DNA of 14,731 bases from Caldilineaceae bacterium (GCA_014879855.1 JACSRH010000115.1:1-14731), one strand, 5' to 3'. Shown: positions 7,290 through 14,429, counted from the first letter of the stretch. A program made the numbers and translations. Notes: a model not told the origin generated them from the sequence alone.

Positions 7290-8288
7290 TTAGATCTGAA
7301 CCCACGTCTTGGCCTGGGCGCCGGCGTACATGGCCTCCATCACCGTGCTGCGGGCCGCGGCTTCGCGCGGCGTAACCAAGCATTCGGTCGAACCGCCGGT
7401 CACTGCGTCCAGGAAAAGCTCGAACGCGTGCGGCCAGGCTTCAGGCAGTGCTGTCCACGGCGTCTTGCCATCCGCGCCTTCAACATGGCTGCTCTTGAAG
7501 TAGAGCTTGTCTTCGCACACGTAGGCGTGGCCCTCTGTGCCGCTGACGAGCGCGGTGACCGGGTTCTGCACATCGACCCAGCCTGCGGCCAAGGTCCCCA
7601 CCACGCCGTTGTCGAACACCAGCAATCCCTCGCCAAACTCGTCCGTCGCCCCATAATTGGCGACCGCGGTGTCCATCGTTGCGGTCACACGCGCCACGTC
7701 GCCCATCAGCCACATCAGGATGTCGAGCGAGTGCGTGCCCAGGTCGCCAAATGCGCCGACGCCCGCCTGCACCGGGTCGGTCATCCACAGCCAGCCCGCA
7801 TCGAACCAGCGTCCCAGCGAGCCACTGTGTGCGTTGGAGTGGCGCACGCGCGTGATTTTGCCAAAGTGACCAAGCTGAATCTGTTCGCGCAGGAATTGAT
7901 GAACAGGCTGCCCGCGCATGAAGTAGCCGGTCTGGAAGATCACACCCGCGCCTTCGATGGCGGCGGCCATGCGCGCGGCGTCGGCGCGGCCCATGCCCAG
8001 CGGCTTCTCGACAAAGAGATGCTTGCCGGCGGCCGCGGCCGCGGTCACCAGCGGCTCGTGGCGGTCAGTTTCGGAGCAGACGACCACGGCTGAGATCGAT
8101 CCATCGTTCCAGAGCGCCGCGGGGTTGGCAACCACCGCCGCGCCCAGTTCGGCCGCGCGCTGCGCGGCGCGGTCCGCGTCATGATCCCACACGCGCGTGA
8201 CGCGCACGTCGTCGCGCGCCAGGATGCGCTTGATAAAATTCGGCGTGTGAATGTGGGCGACGCCCGCAAAAGCTAGATCAAGCGGCAT
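7290..8288 (-). CDS. Gfo/Idh/MocA family oxidoreductase
   Basis: A cytoplasmic NAD(P)-dependent dehydrogenase-like protein of 332 aa, usual for the family. The N-terminal Rossmann fold runs to about residue 120, with the catalytic-lysine motif EKP at 94-96. The C-terminal substrate domain has DLGTHSLD (182-189), whose His aligns with the active-site histidine of the family. The dinucleotide loop is unusual: it reads AGVAHIHTP (8-16) instead of GxGxxG, as in a subgroup with a His-containing loop. AGGAGGT lies 5 bases before the ATG. The gene overlaps the upstream oxidoreductase by 11 bases, so both are translated together. A sugar, inositol or sugar-acid substrate is plausible from family and neighbours but unproven. 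Confidence 0.9.
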   Translation of the reverse strand: MPLDLAFAGVAHIHTPNFIKRILARDDVRVTRVWDHDADRAAQRAAELGAAVVANPAALWNDGSISAVVVCSETDRHEPLVTAAAAAGKHLFVEKPLGMGRADAARMAAAIEGAGVIFQTGYFMRGQPVHQFLREQIQLGHFGKITRVRHSNAHSGSLGRWFDAGWLWMTDPVQAGVGAFGDLGTHSLDILMWLMGDVARVTATMDTAVANYGATDEFGEGLLVFDNGVVGTLAAGWVDVQNPVTALVSGTEGHAYVCEDKLYFKSSHVEGADGKTPWTALPEAWPHAFELFLDAVTGGSTECLVTPREAAARSTVMEAMYAGAQAKTWVQI

Positions 8289-9360
8289 GAGCGACCTCCT
8301 GTGTAGCGAGCGAAACTTCGCGTCCTTCGCGCTGGCTGCGGTAGATGCCGTCCAGAATTGTCAGCACTTGCAGCGACTGTTCCGGTGGCACCGGCGAAGG
8401 CAGCCCTTCATAGACCGCCTGCCCAAACGCCACACACTCGGCCGCGTGCGGCTCCATCGTATCCTTCGTCAACTTGAGCTGGCGGTTGTAAAGCTGGCGC
8501 GTGGCGTTGTTGGAACTGTAGATTTCACCCTTTGGCCAATGGCTGCCGCCTTCCGTGCCATACAGCCACATCTGCATATCTTCGCCTTCGGTGTCGTGAT
8601 GCAACAGCCAGCTCACTTCGAGCATGAGGGTGGCGCCGTTGGCAAAACGCACAAAGGCCGCGGCGAAATCCTCCACATCAAAGTCCAGAGGAATGGGCGC
8701 GTCGCGCCAGACAGCCCACGCATCCTTTTGCAGCGCCAGCTCGGTGCGCGCCACGCCTGTGACCGCAACCGGCTGCGGGTTGCCCATCAGCCACAGCGTC
8801 AGGTCGAGAATGTGTACGCCGATGTCGATGCATGGCCCGCCGCCACTGAGTTCACGGCGGATAAACGTCGGCGTCGGAATCAAACCATTGCGCCGCAGCA
8901 TCCAGGCGCGCGCATGGTAGATATTGCCCAGCACGCCCGCCTCGATCTCGCGCTTCATCGCCTGTGAACTGGCTTTGAAGCGGAAATGTTGCGCGGTCAT
9001 CAACAGCTTGCCGGCGCGGTCGCGCGCGGCGATCATCTCGCGAATTTCCTCAGGCGTCGGCGCCAGCGGCTTCTCACAGATCACGTGCTTGCCTGCCTCC
9101 AGGGCGGCCAGCACCTGCGGCGCGTGCAGCCGATTGGGCGTGCAAATATCCACGATGTCGATTGTGGGGTCGCTCAACACCGTGGCAACGTCAGTGTAAA
9201 GTCGCTCGATGCCAAATTTCTGTCCGAAATCCTGCAACATAACTTCGTTGACGTCCACCGCGGCCACGACCTCGGCATGGGGTGACGCGTGCCAGCCTGG
9301 CATGTGCGTGCGCGAGATCCCGCCCACCCCAATCATGGCTACCTTCAAAGGCTTATCCAT
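8278..9360 (-). CDS. Gfo/Idh/MocA family oxidoreductase
   Basis: A 360-aa NAD(P)-dependent oxidoreductase with a canonical nucleotide loop, MIGVGGIS (9-16), an acidic residue after strand two (Asp36, suggesting NAD preference), EKP at 96-98 and the active-site region GGPCIDIGVHILDL (174-187). The longer C-terminal half is typical of members acting on sugars or cyclitols. GGAG lies 5 bases before the ATG. It is the first gene of a two-gene unit, its stop overlapping the next start by 11 bases. No strong promoter is visible; the best is a weak TTGTCT/TACAAT pair about 45 bases upstream with short spacing. The two proteins differ clearly, so they are not a recent duplication. The substrate is unknown. 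Confidence 0.92.
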   Translation of the reverse strand: MDKPLKVAMIGVGGISRTHMPGWHASPHAEVVAAVDVNEVMLQDFGQKFGIERLYTDVATVLSDPTIDIVDICTPNRLHAPQVLAALEAGKHVICEKPLAPTPEEIREMIAARDRAGKLLMTAQHFRFKASSQAMKREIEAGVLGNIYHARAWMLRRNGLIPTPTFIRRELSGGGPCIDIGVHILDLTLWLMGNPQPVAVTGVARTELALQKDAWAVWRDAPIPLDFDVEDFAAAFVRFANGATLMLEVSWLLHHDTEGEDMQMWLYGTEGGSHWPKGEIYSSNNATRQLYNRQLKLTKDTMEPHAAECVAFGQAVYEGLPSPVPPEQSLQVLTILDGIYRSQREGREVSLATQEVAHAA

Positions 9361-9450
9361 ATCATCTCCAATTTCTGATTTCTAATTGTATAGCGACAAA
9401 GCAGAAGACAACTTCGTCAGTATGCATCAAAGAGCGGTGCAGCAGCAAAG

Positions 9451-9479
9451 TTGATGATATACTCACCCAAATATATCTT
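9451..9479 (+). promoter_or_regulatory. Sigma70-type promoter for the MazG-like gene
   Basis: TTGATG (9451-9456) and TATCTT (9474-9479) are separated by 17 bases, each matching consensus at four of six positions. Transcription would begin near 9486, leaving a leader of about 20 bases. It lies in the divergent gap with the oxidoreductase operon. Confidence 0.5.
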
Positions 9480-9506
9480 TGACATTGCGAAAAACGAGGA
9501 TTGAGG

Positions 9507-9851
9507 ATGGACAACCTGACAACCGTCGACGACTTGCGCCGCGCCGTGCATGACTTTGTCGCCGCGCGCGGCTGGGAGCGTTATCACACGCCCAAAAATC
9601 TGGCCATGAGCATCGCCATCGAGACCGCCGAGCTGATGGAGCACTTTCAATGGCTCACCATTGAGGAGAGCCAGGCGCGCGTGGCAAACGATGCCGCACG
9701 CGCCGAGATTGCCGACGAATTGGCCGACGTGCTGATCTACGCGCTGAGTTTTGCCAACAGCAGCGGCATCGATGTCAGCGACGCCATCTTTCGCAAGCTG
9801 GCGCGCAATCAAACCCGTTTCCCGGTCGAGACCGCGCGCCAGTCGAGGTAA
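9507..9851 (+). CDS. MazG-like nucleotide pyrophosphohydrolase
   Basis: A small (114 aa) all-alpha NTP pyrophosphatase of the MazG-like / RS21-C6 (dCTP pyrophosphatase) group, which hydrolyses (d)NTPs to NMP and pyrophosphate for nucleotide-pool cleaning. The Mg-binding motifs are visible: E39xxE42 (in IETAELMEHFQW) and E71xxD74 (in DELADVLIYAL). The C-terminal KxxxNQTRFP (97-106) corresponds to the usual phosphate/base-contacting end. The ATG at 9507 is chosen over the in-frame TTG at 9501 because GAGGA precedes it by 6 bases. It appears to be a single-gene unit convergent with the molybdenum hydroxylase operon. The nucleotide preference is not predictable; dCTP is the best guess from the family. 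Confidence 0.9.
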   Translation: MDNLTTVDDLRRAVHDFVAARGWERYHTPKNLAMSIAIETAELMEHFQWLTIEESQARVANDAARAEIADELADVLIYALSFANSSGIDVSDAIFRKLARNQTRFPVETARQSR

Positions 9852-9860
9852 AGTCGCACG

Positions 9861-9936
9861 ATGGCACGCGGATGACGCGGATTTGACGGCTCAACGCGGA
9901 TAACATCCGTGCACATCCGCCCAATCCGCGTGCCAT
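9861..9936. repeat. Palindromic element (copy C) between convergent genes, probable bidirectional terminator
   Basis: ATGGCACGCGGAT (9861-9873) is perfectly repeated in inverse orientation at 9924-9936. Between the arms are further GCGGAT boxes on the left and ATCCG boxes on the right, so the RNA folds into a long imperfect hairpin. It fills the 91-base gap between the MazG-like gene (+) and the molybdopterin subunit gene (-). It shares sequence with copy B and, more weakly, copy A. Confidence 0.75.
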
Positions 9937-9942
9937 GCTTTT

Positions 9943-12222
9943 CTATGCCAATGCAGCCAGCACGCGCGCCTCGTTCATGGGCAACTGGTGCACCCGTTTG
10001 CCGGTGAGCGCATAGAACGCGTTGGCAATGGCAGGCGCCACCGGCCCGATGGGCGGTTCGCCGACTCCGCGCGGCACGCCGTCGCCCGCCTCGAGCAACA
10101 CAACCGCGACGTCGGGCGCTTCCTTCATGGTCAGCAGCGGATAACGGTCAAAGTTGGCAGGAACGACCTGCCCGTCCTGGACGGTCATCTCCTCGATCAG
10201 CGCCGAGCCAACGCCCCACATGATGTTGCCTTCCACCTGCGCCCTGGCCCCATCGGGGTTGACGGTGAGGCCGCAATCCATCGCCGCCGCCACTTTGTGG
10301 ACGCGAATCTTGCCCGTCGTGACATCGACCGAAACTTCGGCCACCATAGCCACCGCGGTGCCGACATCAACAGTAGCAGCAATGCCACGGGCGCGTCCTG
10401 CCGGCGCAGGCTGGCCCCACTCCCCTAAATCAGCAGCCGCTTGTAGCACCCGCTTGAGCCGGCCTGAATCTCCTTCATCGTGCAAGTTTTGCAGGCGAAA
10501 CGCCAGCGGGTCGATGGCAGCAGCGTGCGCCAGCTCATCAATAAAACTTTCGACCGCAAAAGTGTTGGGCAGCAACCCCAACCCGCGCCACCATCCGGTG
10601 CGGATGGGCAGGTCGCGGCGGAAGGCGACCGTGCGCTTGTTGGGTGCATCATAGCGGATGGTCGCGCCGCGGTAAGCGCCAAAATCAGCGCCCATCACCG
10701 CTGTCATCAGCGGAGGCAGAAAATCGAAGGCGACGTCGCCGCTGGCCTGGCGGTGCTCAATGGCAAGCAGGTTGCCCGCGGCGTCGACGCGGCCGGCAAG
10801 CTGATGATGCGTGAGCGGGCGGAAGTAGCCATAGCGCAGCTCCTCCAGCCGCGACCAGCCCACGTGCACAGGAACGCCCGCCGCCTGTGCGAGGCGCGCG
10901 GCTTCGATGGCGACTTCCCAGCCCGCCTTACGTCCGTAGCCGCCGCCCAGATAGGTCGGAATCACTTCGACGATCTGCTCGTCGACGCCGATCGCTTTCG
11001 CCACCTCGGCGCGCACAAAGCCCTGTCCCTGCGTAGAGCACCAGACGCGCACACGGTCAGGCTGCACATCCGCCAGCGCGGCCTGCGCCTCGAGCGGCGT
11101 GTGGATAGCAAAGGGGGTGCGATATTCTGAAGTGACTGTCGTCTCCTCACCAAGCAGGCGCGACGCATCGCCCACCTCTTGAATGACGATGCCGTCGCGA
11201 CCATCGACGGTGACGATGGCTTCCAGTTCCGCCTGCTGCCAGGGGTGACCCAGATCCCACTCTGTGCTCATCTGCGCCACGGCTGCATAGGCAGCAGTGC
11301 GCGTGTCCGCGACAACGCCCGCAAAATCCTCAGCAACGACCACCTTGACCACGCCTGCCATCTCCGCGGCCGCGCCTGCGCCCAGGCTTTTTGCGGTGGC
11401 GGAGATCGTCGGCGGGCGCACGACCGCGCCGTACTTCATGCCATCAAGACGCGCATCCATGCCGTAGATGGCCTGGCCGGTCACTTTGGCCGGAATATCA
11501 ACGCGGGCGCGCGGCTGGCCGATAACACTGTAATCTTGCCAGTTTTTGATCGCAACAGGCTCCTTGGGCGCTTCCCATTCCGTTTTACTAGTGGCGACGG
11601 CGGCGAAATCGACGCGGCGGGCCGGATCGCCCTGGACGGCAAAGCCGCGCCCTGCCACCATCACTTGGTCGGCGGGTGCGCCAAGCAGCATGGCAGCTTC
11701 GGTGGCCAGCATGGCGCGGAAGGTGGCGGCTGCTTCCAGCAGCGGCTGAAAGACGCCGCTGACCGAACTGCTGCCGCTGGTCATGAGCGAGTCGCCCATG
11801 TCGCGCCCGGTGGTGGCCTGCGCGATGTCCAGATCTTCCCAGGCAATGCCAAGTTCTTCGGCCGCGATCTGCGCCAACGCAGTATGCACACCCTGGCCCA
11901 TCTCGACCTTCATCAAATAAAGACGGATACGATTGTCTGGGAGCACCTCGAACCACGCCCACGGGTCTTCAGGAAAGCGGCTGGGTTGGCCTTCCGCGCC
12001 TTCGAAGACGCCGGCAAGCTGCAGCCGCGTCCAGGGCACGCCGTAAACATAGCCAAGCGCCAGCCCGCCCGCCACGGCCCCCGCGCCGATCAGAAAGCCG
12101 CGGCGGCTGAGTCGCCACCGAGATCGCTTGGTGGGTTGCGCTGCGGCTTGATCAGCCGTTTGGGCGTCCCGCGAAGGATTCGGGTCCGCGCCAGCAGGTT
12201 GTGTGTTGGCATCGCCGCTCAT
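9943..12222 (-). CDS. iorB: Tat-exported molybdopterin-binding subunit, IorB-like
   Basis: Catalytic subunit of a xanthine-oxidase-family molybdenum hydroxylase of the isoquinoline 1-oxidoreductase / aldehyde dehydrogenase type, 759 aa. A twin-arginine signal SRRGFL (39-44) with a hydrophobic Gly/Ala segment (45-61) indicates export in folded form. Cofactor- and active-site motifs include MGQGVHTALAQIAAEELG (108-125), TQGQGF (397-402), GGGYGRK (426-432), RTGWWRGLG (541-549) and GVGEPP (719-724), whose Glu722 matches the catalytic glutamate of xanthine oxidase. The ATG at 12222 has GGAGGT 6 bases before it and shares ATGA with the stop of the iron-sulfur gene. An upstream ATG at 12321 would lie far inside that gene and is rejected. 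No FAD subunit or XdhC-type maturation gene is present. The substrate is unknown; iorB is a family label. Confidence 0.9.
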   Translation of the reverse strand: MSGDANTQPAGADPNPSRDAQTADQAAAQPTKRSRWRLSRRGFLIGAGAVAGGLALGYVYGVPWTRLQLAGVFEGAEGQPSRFPEDPWAWFEVLPDNRIRLYLMKVEMGQGVHTALAQIAAEELGIAWEDLDIAQATTGRDMGDSLMTSGSSSVSGVFQPLLEAAATFRAMLATEAAMLLGAPADQVMVAGRGFAVQGDPARRVDFAAVATSKTEWEAPKEPVAIKNWQDYSVIGQPRARVDIPAKVTGQAIYGMDARLDGMKYGAVVRPPTISATAKSLGAGAAAEMAGVVKVVVAEDFAGVVADTRTAAYAAVAQMSTEWDLGHPWQQAELEAIVTVDGRDGIVIQEVGDASRLLGEETTVTSEYRTPFAIHTPLEAQAALADVQPDRVRVWCSTQGQGFVRAEVAKAIGVDEQIVEVIPTYLGGGYGRKAGWEVAIEAARLAQAAGVPVHVGWSRLEELRYGYFRPLTHHQLAGRVDAAGNLLAIEHRQASGDVAFDFLPPLMTAVMGADFGAYRGATIRYDAPNKRTVAFRRDLPIRTGWWRGLGLLPNTFAVESFIDELAHAAAIDPLAFRLQNLHDEGDSGRLKRVLQAAADLGEWGQPAPAGRARGIAATVDVGTAVAMVAEVSVDVTTGKIRVHKVAAAMDCGLTVNPDGARAQVEGNIMWGVGSALIEEMTVQDGQVVPANFDRYPLLTMKEAPDVAVVLLEAGDGVPRGVGEPPIGPVAPAIANAFYALTGKRVHQLPMNEARVLAALA

Positions 12223-12731
12223 GCGCGCACCTCCGTGGGCAGCGTGGCTGCGACAACCTGAGCGGCCATCTGCTCGGCGGCGGCCAGCACCGCCTGCTTG
12301 ATGCGATGATAGCAGCCACAACGACAGTAGTTTTCACCCATCGCGGCGACGACCTCTGCTTCCGTTGGCGCAGGGTTTGTCTGCAAAAAGGCGGCCGCGG
12401 TCAGAATCTGCCCGCTCATGCACCAGCCGCACTGCGGAACCTGGGCATCGATAAACGCCTGTTGCACGGGATGCAGCCGCACAGCACCGCTGGCGTCCTG
12501 CTGCGCCAACCCTTCGATGGTCGTGATCTCCTTGCCCTCGACCACCGCCAGCGGCGTGATGCACGCGCGCGTCGCCACACCATCCACCAGCACTGTGCAC
12601 ACGCCACAGAAGCCCGCGGCGCAGCCGATCTTGGCGCCGGTCATGCCCAATTCGTCGCGCAATGTATAGATCAACAGCGCGCTTGACCCTTCGGCGACTT
12701 CCCGTTCGGTTCCGTTGATGCGTAAATTCAT
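12219..12731 (-). CDS. iorA: [2Fe-2S] subunit of the molybdenum hydroxylase, IorA-like
   Basis: Small electron-transfer subunit (170 aa) carrying two [2Fe-2S] clusters. The N-terminal ferredoxin-like domain has Cys37, Cys42, Cys45 and Cys57; the C-terminal helical domain has Cys101, Cys104, Cys136 and Cys138 in CGWC...CRC. It has no signal peptide of its own, so it should be exported with IorB by the Tat pathway (hitchhiker mechanism, inferred). Electrons probably leave to an extracytoplasmic cytochrome, because no FAD subunit is present. AGGAG lies 5 bases before the ATG. It overlaps iorB by 4 bases (ATGA), giving translational coupling. The C-terminal extension past residue 145 is longer than the minimal family domain. 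Confidence 0.92.
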   Translation of the reverse strand: MNLRINGTEREVAEGSSALLIYTLRDELGMTGAKIGCAAGFCGVCTVLVDGVATRACITPLAVVEGKEITTIEGLAQQDASGAVRLHPVQQAFIDAQVPQCGWCMSGQILTAAAFLQTNPAPTEAEVVAAMGENYCRCGCYHRIKQAVLAAAEQMAAQVVAATLPTEVRA

Positions 12732-12793
12732 GCAGACTCCTGTGTCCTATCGCGCTGATTTACAAGCACGAAATGAGATGATTTGATTCTGCC

Positions 12794-12822
12794 ATTATGC
12801 GGTCTTGCCAGCGTGCGGTCAG
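12794..12822 (-). promoter_or_regulatory. Sigma70-type promoter for iorAB
   Basis: On the minus strand CTGACC (12822-12817) and CATAAT (12799-12794) are separated by 17 bases; the -10 matches consensus at five of six positions and the -35 at four. Transcription would start near 12787, about 55 bases before iorA. Confidence 0.5.
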
Positions 12823-12832
12823 TAGACTCCGC

Positions 12833-12845
12833 TACAGATACTGTA
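12833..12845. promoter_or_regulatory. Small palindrome upstream of the iorAB promoter
   Basis: TACAG-ATA-CTGTA is a perfect 5-bp inverted repeat ten bases upstream of the predicted -35. The position fits an activator site. It is short enough to be chance. Confidence 0.25.
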
Positions 12846-12907
12846 AGCCAGAAGATAGAGGTCAACGGTGTGGGTATCGCTACAAGTGGAGACAATCAGG
12901 TGGGTGA

Positions 12908-13312
12908 TCAGGCTTTCGGCAGGTGGAGGTGCGCCACGGTCAGCGGAACTTCGGCGGCAATTTCATTGTCGAGCAGGATGCGAAATTCGTAATTGCCAAA
13001 GGTGGGAAAAGAAAGAGACGCCATGTCGAAAATCTGATTCATCAGCACCGGGCGTCCATCATGAGGGTGCTGGATATTCACCAGCGCGGCGATGGTAAAC
13101 TGCTCATGGCCGTCGTCGTTGACCAGCGTGATGCGCATCTGATGCTGGCCAGCCTCACTGGCGTCAAACTCGAACTGGGTGACCAACTTCATTTGAGGAT
13201 GCGCGATGGGGAGCTGCGCCGCGTTGATGGTGGTAAAGATGCCCATGATGTTGAGCTTGTGCTCAAGCGAGAGGCTGGCATAGTCGGCCAGAACCGCAAT
13301 CCGGGTTTTCAT
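12908..13312 (-). CDS. Small DUF6941-like protein
   Basis: A 134-aa soluble protein resembling the uncharacterised DUF6941 family, which typically begins with a strand like IAVLADYAS and continues with NIMGIFTTINA and P..HP.MKLVTQFEFD. The pattern suggests a small beta-rich fold; the function is unknown. I see no signal peptide, membrane segment or catalytic motif. The start is uncertain: ATGs at 13312 and 13324 both lack a good ribosome binding site, and the open frame extends to 13414, but that extension would run through the leader hairpin. 13312 is chosen because it matches the family's N-terminus. It has its own promoter and is separated from iorA by 176 bases. Confidence 0.7.
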   Translation of the reverse strand: MKTRIAVLADYASLSLEHKLNIMGIFTTINAAQLPIAHPQMKLVTQFEFDASEAGQHQMRITLVNDDGHEQFTIAALVNIQHPHDGRPVLMNQIFDMASLSFPTFGNYEFRILLDNEIAAEVPLTVAHLHLPKA

Positions 13313-13336
13313 GCGCAACGCCATTTCTGCATAAAT

Positions 13337-13397
13337 AAAAAATACGCTGTCGATGGTCCCCCGAAGCTGGGTTTGGGGCCCAGCACCACCGACAGCG
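13337..13397 (-). terminator. Hairpin plus U-tract in the leader of the DUF6941-like gene
   Basis: Arms 13385-13397 and 13345-13357 (CGCTGTCGGTGGT against CGCTGTCGATGGT, 12 of 13) enclose a second stem, GCTGGG/CCCAGC (13366-13371 with 13379-13384). On the minus strand the structure is followed closely by six Ts (13342-13337). It therefore looks like an intrinsic terminator, yet it lies between a promoter and the gene it serves. It could be an attenuator or a 5' stabilising hairpin. Confidence 0.65.
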
Positions 13398-13404
13398 TGA
13401 CTAC

Positions 13405-13433
13405 AAGATACCATGCCCCCAACGCCTTGTCAA
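13405..13433 (-). promoter_or_regulatory. Sigma70-type promoter of the DUF6941-like gene
   Basis: On the minus strand a perfect TTGACA (13433-13428) is followed after 17 bases by TATCTT (13410-13405). The expected start is near 13398, exactly where the leader hairpin begins. Confidence 0.7.
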
Positions 13434-13480
13434 ATCGCAAAGAGACTGACGCAATATATGTCATGCATTACACCTGGCCC

Positions 13481-13559
13481 ATCCTAGCAGGTAGGATCAC
13501 TTACAGAGGCAAAGCGCTGTGGGCAGCATAATCTCAGCACACTGGTGAGCACACAGCGC
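13481..13559. other. Inverted repeats in the divergent gap before the VTT gene
   Basis: Two small inverted repeats lie upstream of the VTT gene: ATCCTA (13481-13486) with TAGGAT (13492-13497), and GCGCTGTG (13514-13521) with CACAGCGC (13552-13559). They could be regulatory sites or leader structure. I see no convincing plus-strand promoter here. Confidence 0.3.
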
Positions 13560-13621
13560 GACATCCAGGCGCGCGCCATCGTTGCTCAAGCACCAATTAC
13601 CGGAAATCGAGGCAAAAAACG

Positions 13622-14395
13622 ATGCAAAATCCACAGTGGTGGAAAAAGCAGTGGTGGAAAAAGCAGTGGTGGAAAAAACAGTGGTGGCAGCAACATTGGC
13701 AAAAAGTGGCGGCAGCCGCCCTCTGGGTGGCGTTCATCGGTGGGCTGCTGCTGTTTATGCGCACCAACGATCTCACGCTTTCCGAGTTGTTCCTGGCTGG
13801 GATGACGTGGGTGCAGGATAATCCGTTGGCGCCGCTGGCCTACATTATTATCTACACCATCCGGCCGCTGACGCTTTTTTCATCCGTGCTGCTGACTTTA
13901 GCAGGCGGTTTTCTTTTTGGGCCGGTGTGGGGCATTATCTACACGGTCATTGGCGCCAACCTGTCCGCGACCGTCGCCTTTTTTGTGGGGCGCTACTTTG
14001 GTCAGGGTGTGCTGGACGATGAGAACGCCGATAGCTTCATGCAGCGCTATGCGCGGCGCATGCGGGAGAACAGCTTTGAGACTGTGCTGATCATGCGCTT
14101 TATCTTCCTGCCCTACGATCTGGTGAATTACCTGGCCGGCTTTCTGCGTATCGGCTACTGGTCTTTCTTGCTGGCGACGATCCTGGGGTCGATCCCAGGC
14201 ACGATTGCGTTTGTCCTGCTGGGCGCGACGCTGGCGCCGAACGAGATCGCCACTCTGTTCTTGACCGGCGAACTGCCCAGCCTGGATTGGCGCCCGCTGG
14301 CGCTTTCGCTGGTTATGTTCGTGGTGAGCATTGCGCTGTCGCGCTATTTCAAGCGCCACGAGCGCACAGCGGAGACGACTTCCGAAGCGACTTGA
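13622..14395 (+). CDS. TVP38/TMEM64 (VTT/DedA-like) membrane protein with Trp/Lys repeat N-terminus
   Basis: An integral inner-membrane protein (257 aa) of the VTT (SNARE-associated, DedA-related) superfamily; relatives are linked to lipid scrambling or transport and membrane homeostasis. Membrane segments fall near residues 28-46, 72-92, 95-125, 155-173, 178-202 and 224-240. Family motifs are GGFLFGP (95-101), FFVGRYFG (120-127) and MRFIFLPYDLVNYLAG (158-173); the last is the second re-entrant region. The first 26 residues are odd: WWKKQ is repeated three times and followed by WWQQHW, giving nine Trp and six Lys in residues 5-26. This is encoded by a 15-bp tandem repeat. GAGG lies 9 bases before the ATG, supporting this start, so the repeat is translated. 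It appears monocistronic. The exact substrate is unknown. Confidence 0.9.
   Translation: MQNPQWWKKQWWKKQWWKKQWWQQHWQKVAAAALWVAFIGGLLLFMRTNDLTLSELFLAGMTWVQDNPLAPLAYIIIYTIRPLTLFSSVLLTLAGGFLFGPVWGIIYTVIGANLSATVAFFVGRYFGQGVLDDENADSFMQRYARRMRENSFETVLIMRFIFLPYDLVNYLAGFLRIGYWSFLLATILGSIPGTIAFVLLGATLAPNEIATLFLTGELPSLDWRPLALSLVMFVVSIALSRYFKRHERTAETTSEAT
13634..13693 (+). repeat. 15-bp coding tandem repeat (WWKKQ)
   Basis: Four 15-bp units (13634-13648, 13649-13663, 13664-13678, 13679-13693) read CAGTGGTGGAAAAAG. The first two are identical, the third differs by one base, and the fourth diverges after TGGTGG. The frame is kept, encoding QWWKK units at the start of the VTT protein. Near-identity of the DNA points to recent expansion by slippage. 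Confidence 0.9.
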
Positions 14396-14400
14396 AGCAT

Positions 14401-14429
14401 CTTTAACACAAAAGTGCAAAGCCGTTTTT
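14401..14429 (+). terminator. Weak terminator after the VTT gene
   Basis: CTTT (14401-14404) with AAAG (14418-14421) and CAC (14407-14409) with GTG (14414-14416) form a weak, bulged stem, followed by five Ts (14425-14429). The position 6 bases after the stop codon suits an intrinsic terminator, but the stem is poor. Confidence 0.35.

Noticed and set aside
7260..8093. 277-codon open frame antisense to the second oxidoreductase
   Set aside because: It is a composition-driven shadow, with no ribosome binding site and no motif.
11179..12261. 360-codon open frame antisense to iorB
   Set aside because: It overlaps a gene with clear family motifs. The translated product is Arg/His/Gly-rich and unlike any protein I know.
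13313..13414. N-terminal extension of the DUF6941-like protein
   Set aside because: The upstream ATG at 13414 overlaps the predicted -10 region and would force translation through the leader hairpin. Family members begin near the chosen start.
13634..13693. CRISPR-like array
   Set aside because: The repeats are contiguous 15-bp units without spacers and in frame with a gene. They are a coding tandem repeat.
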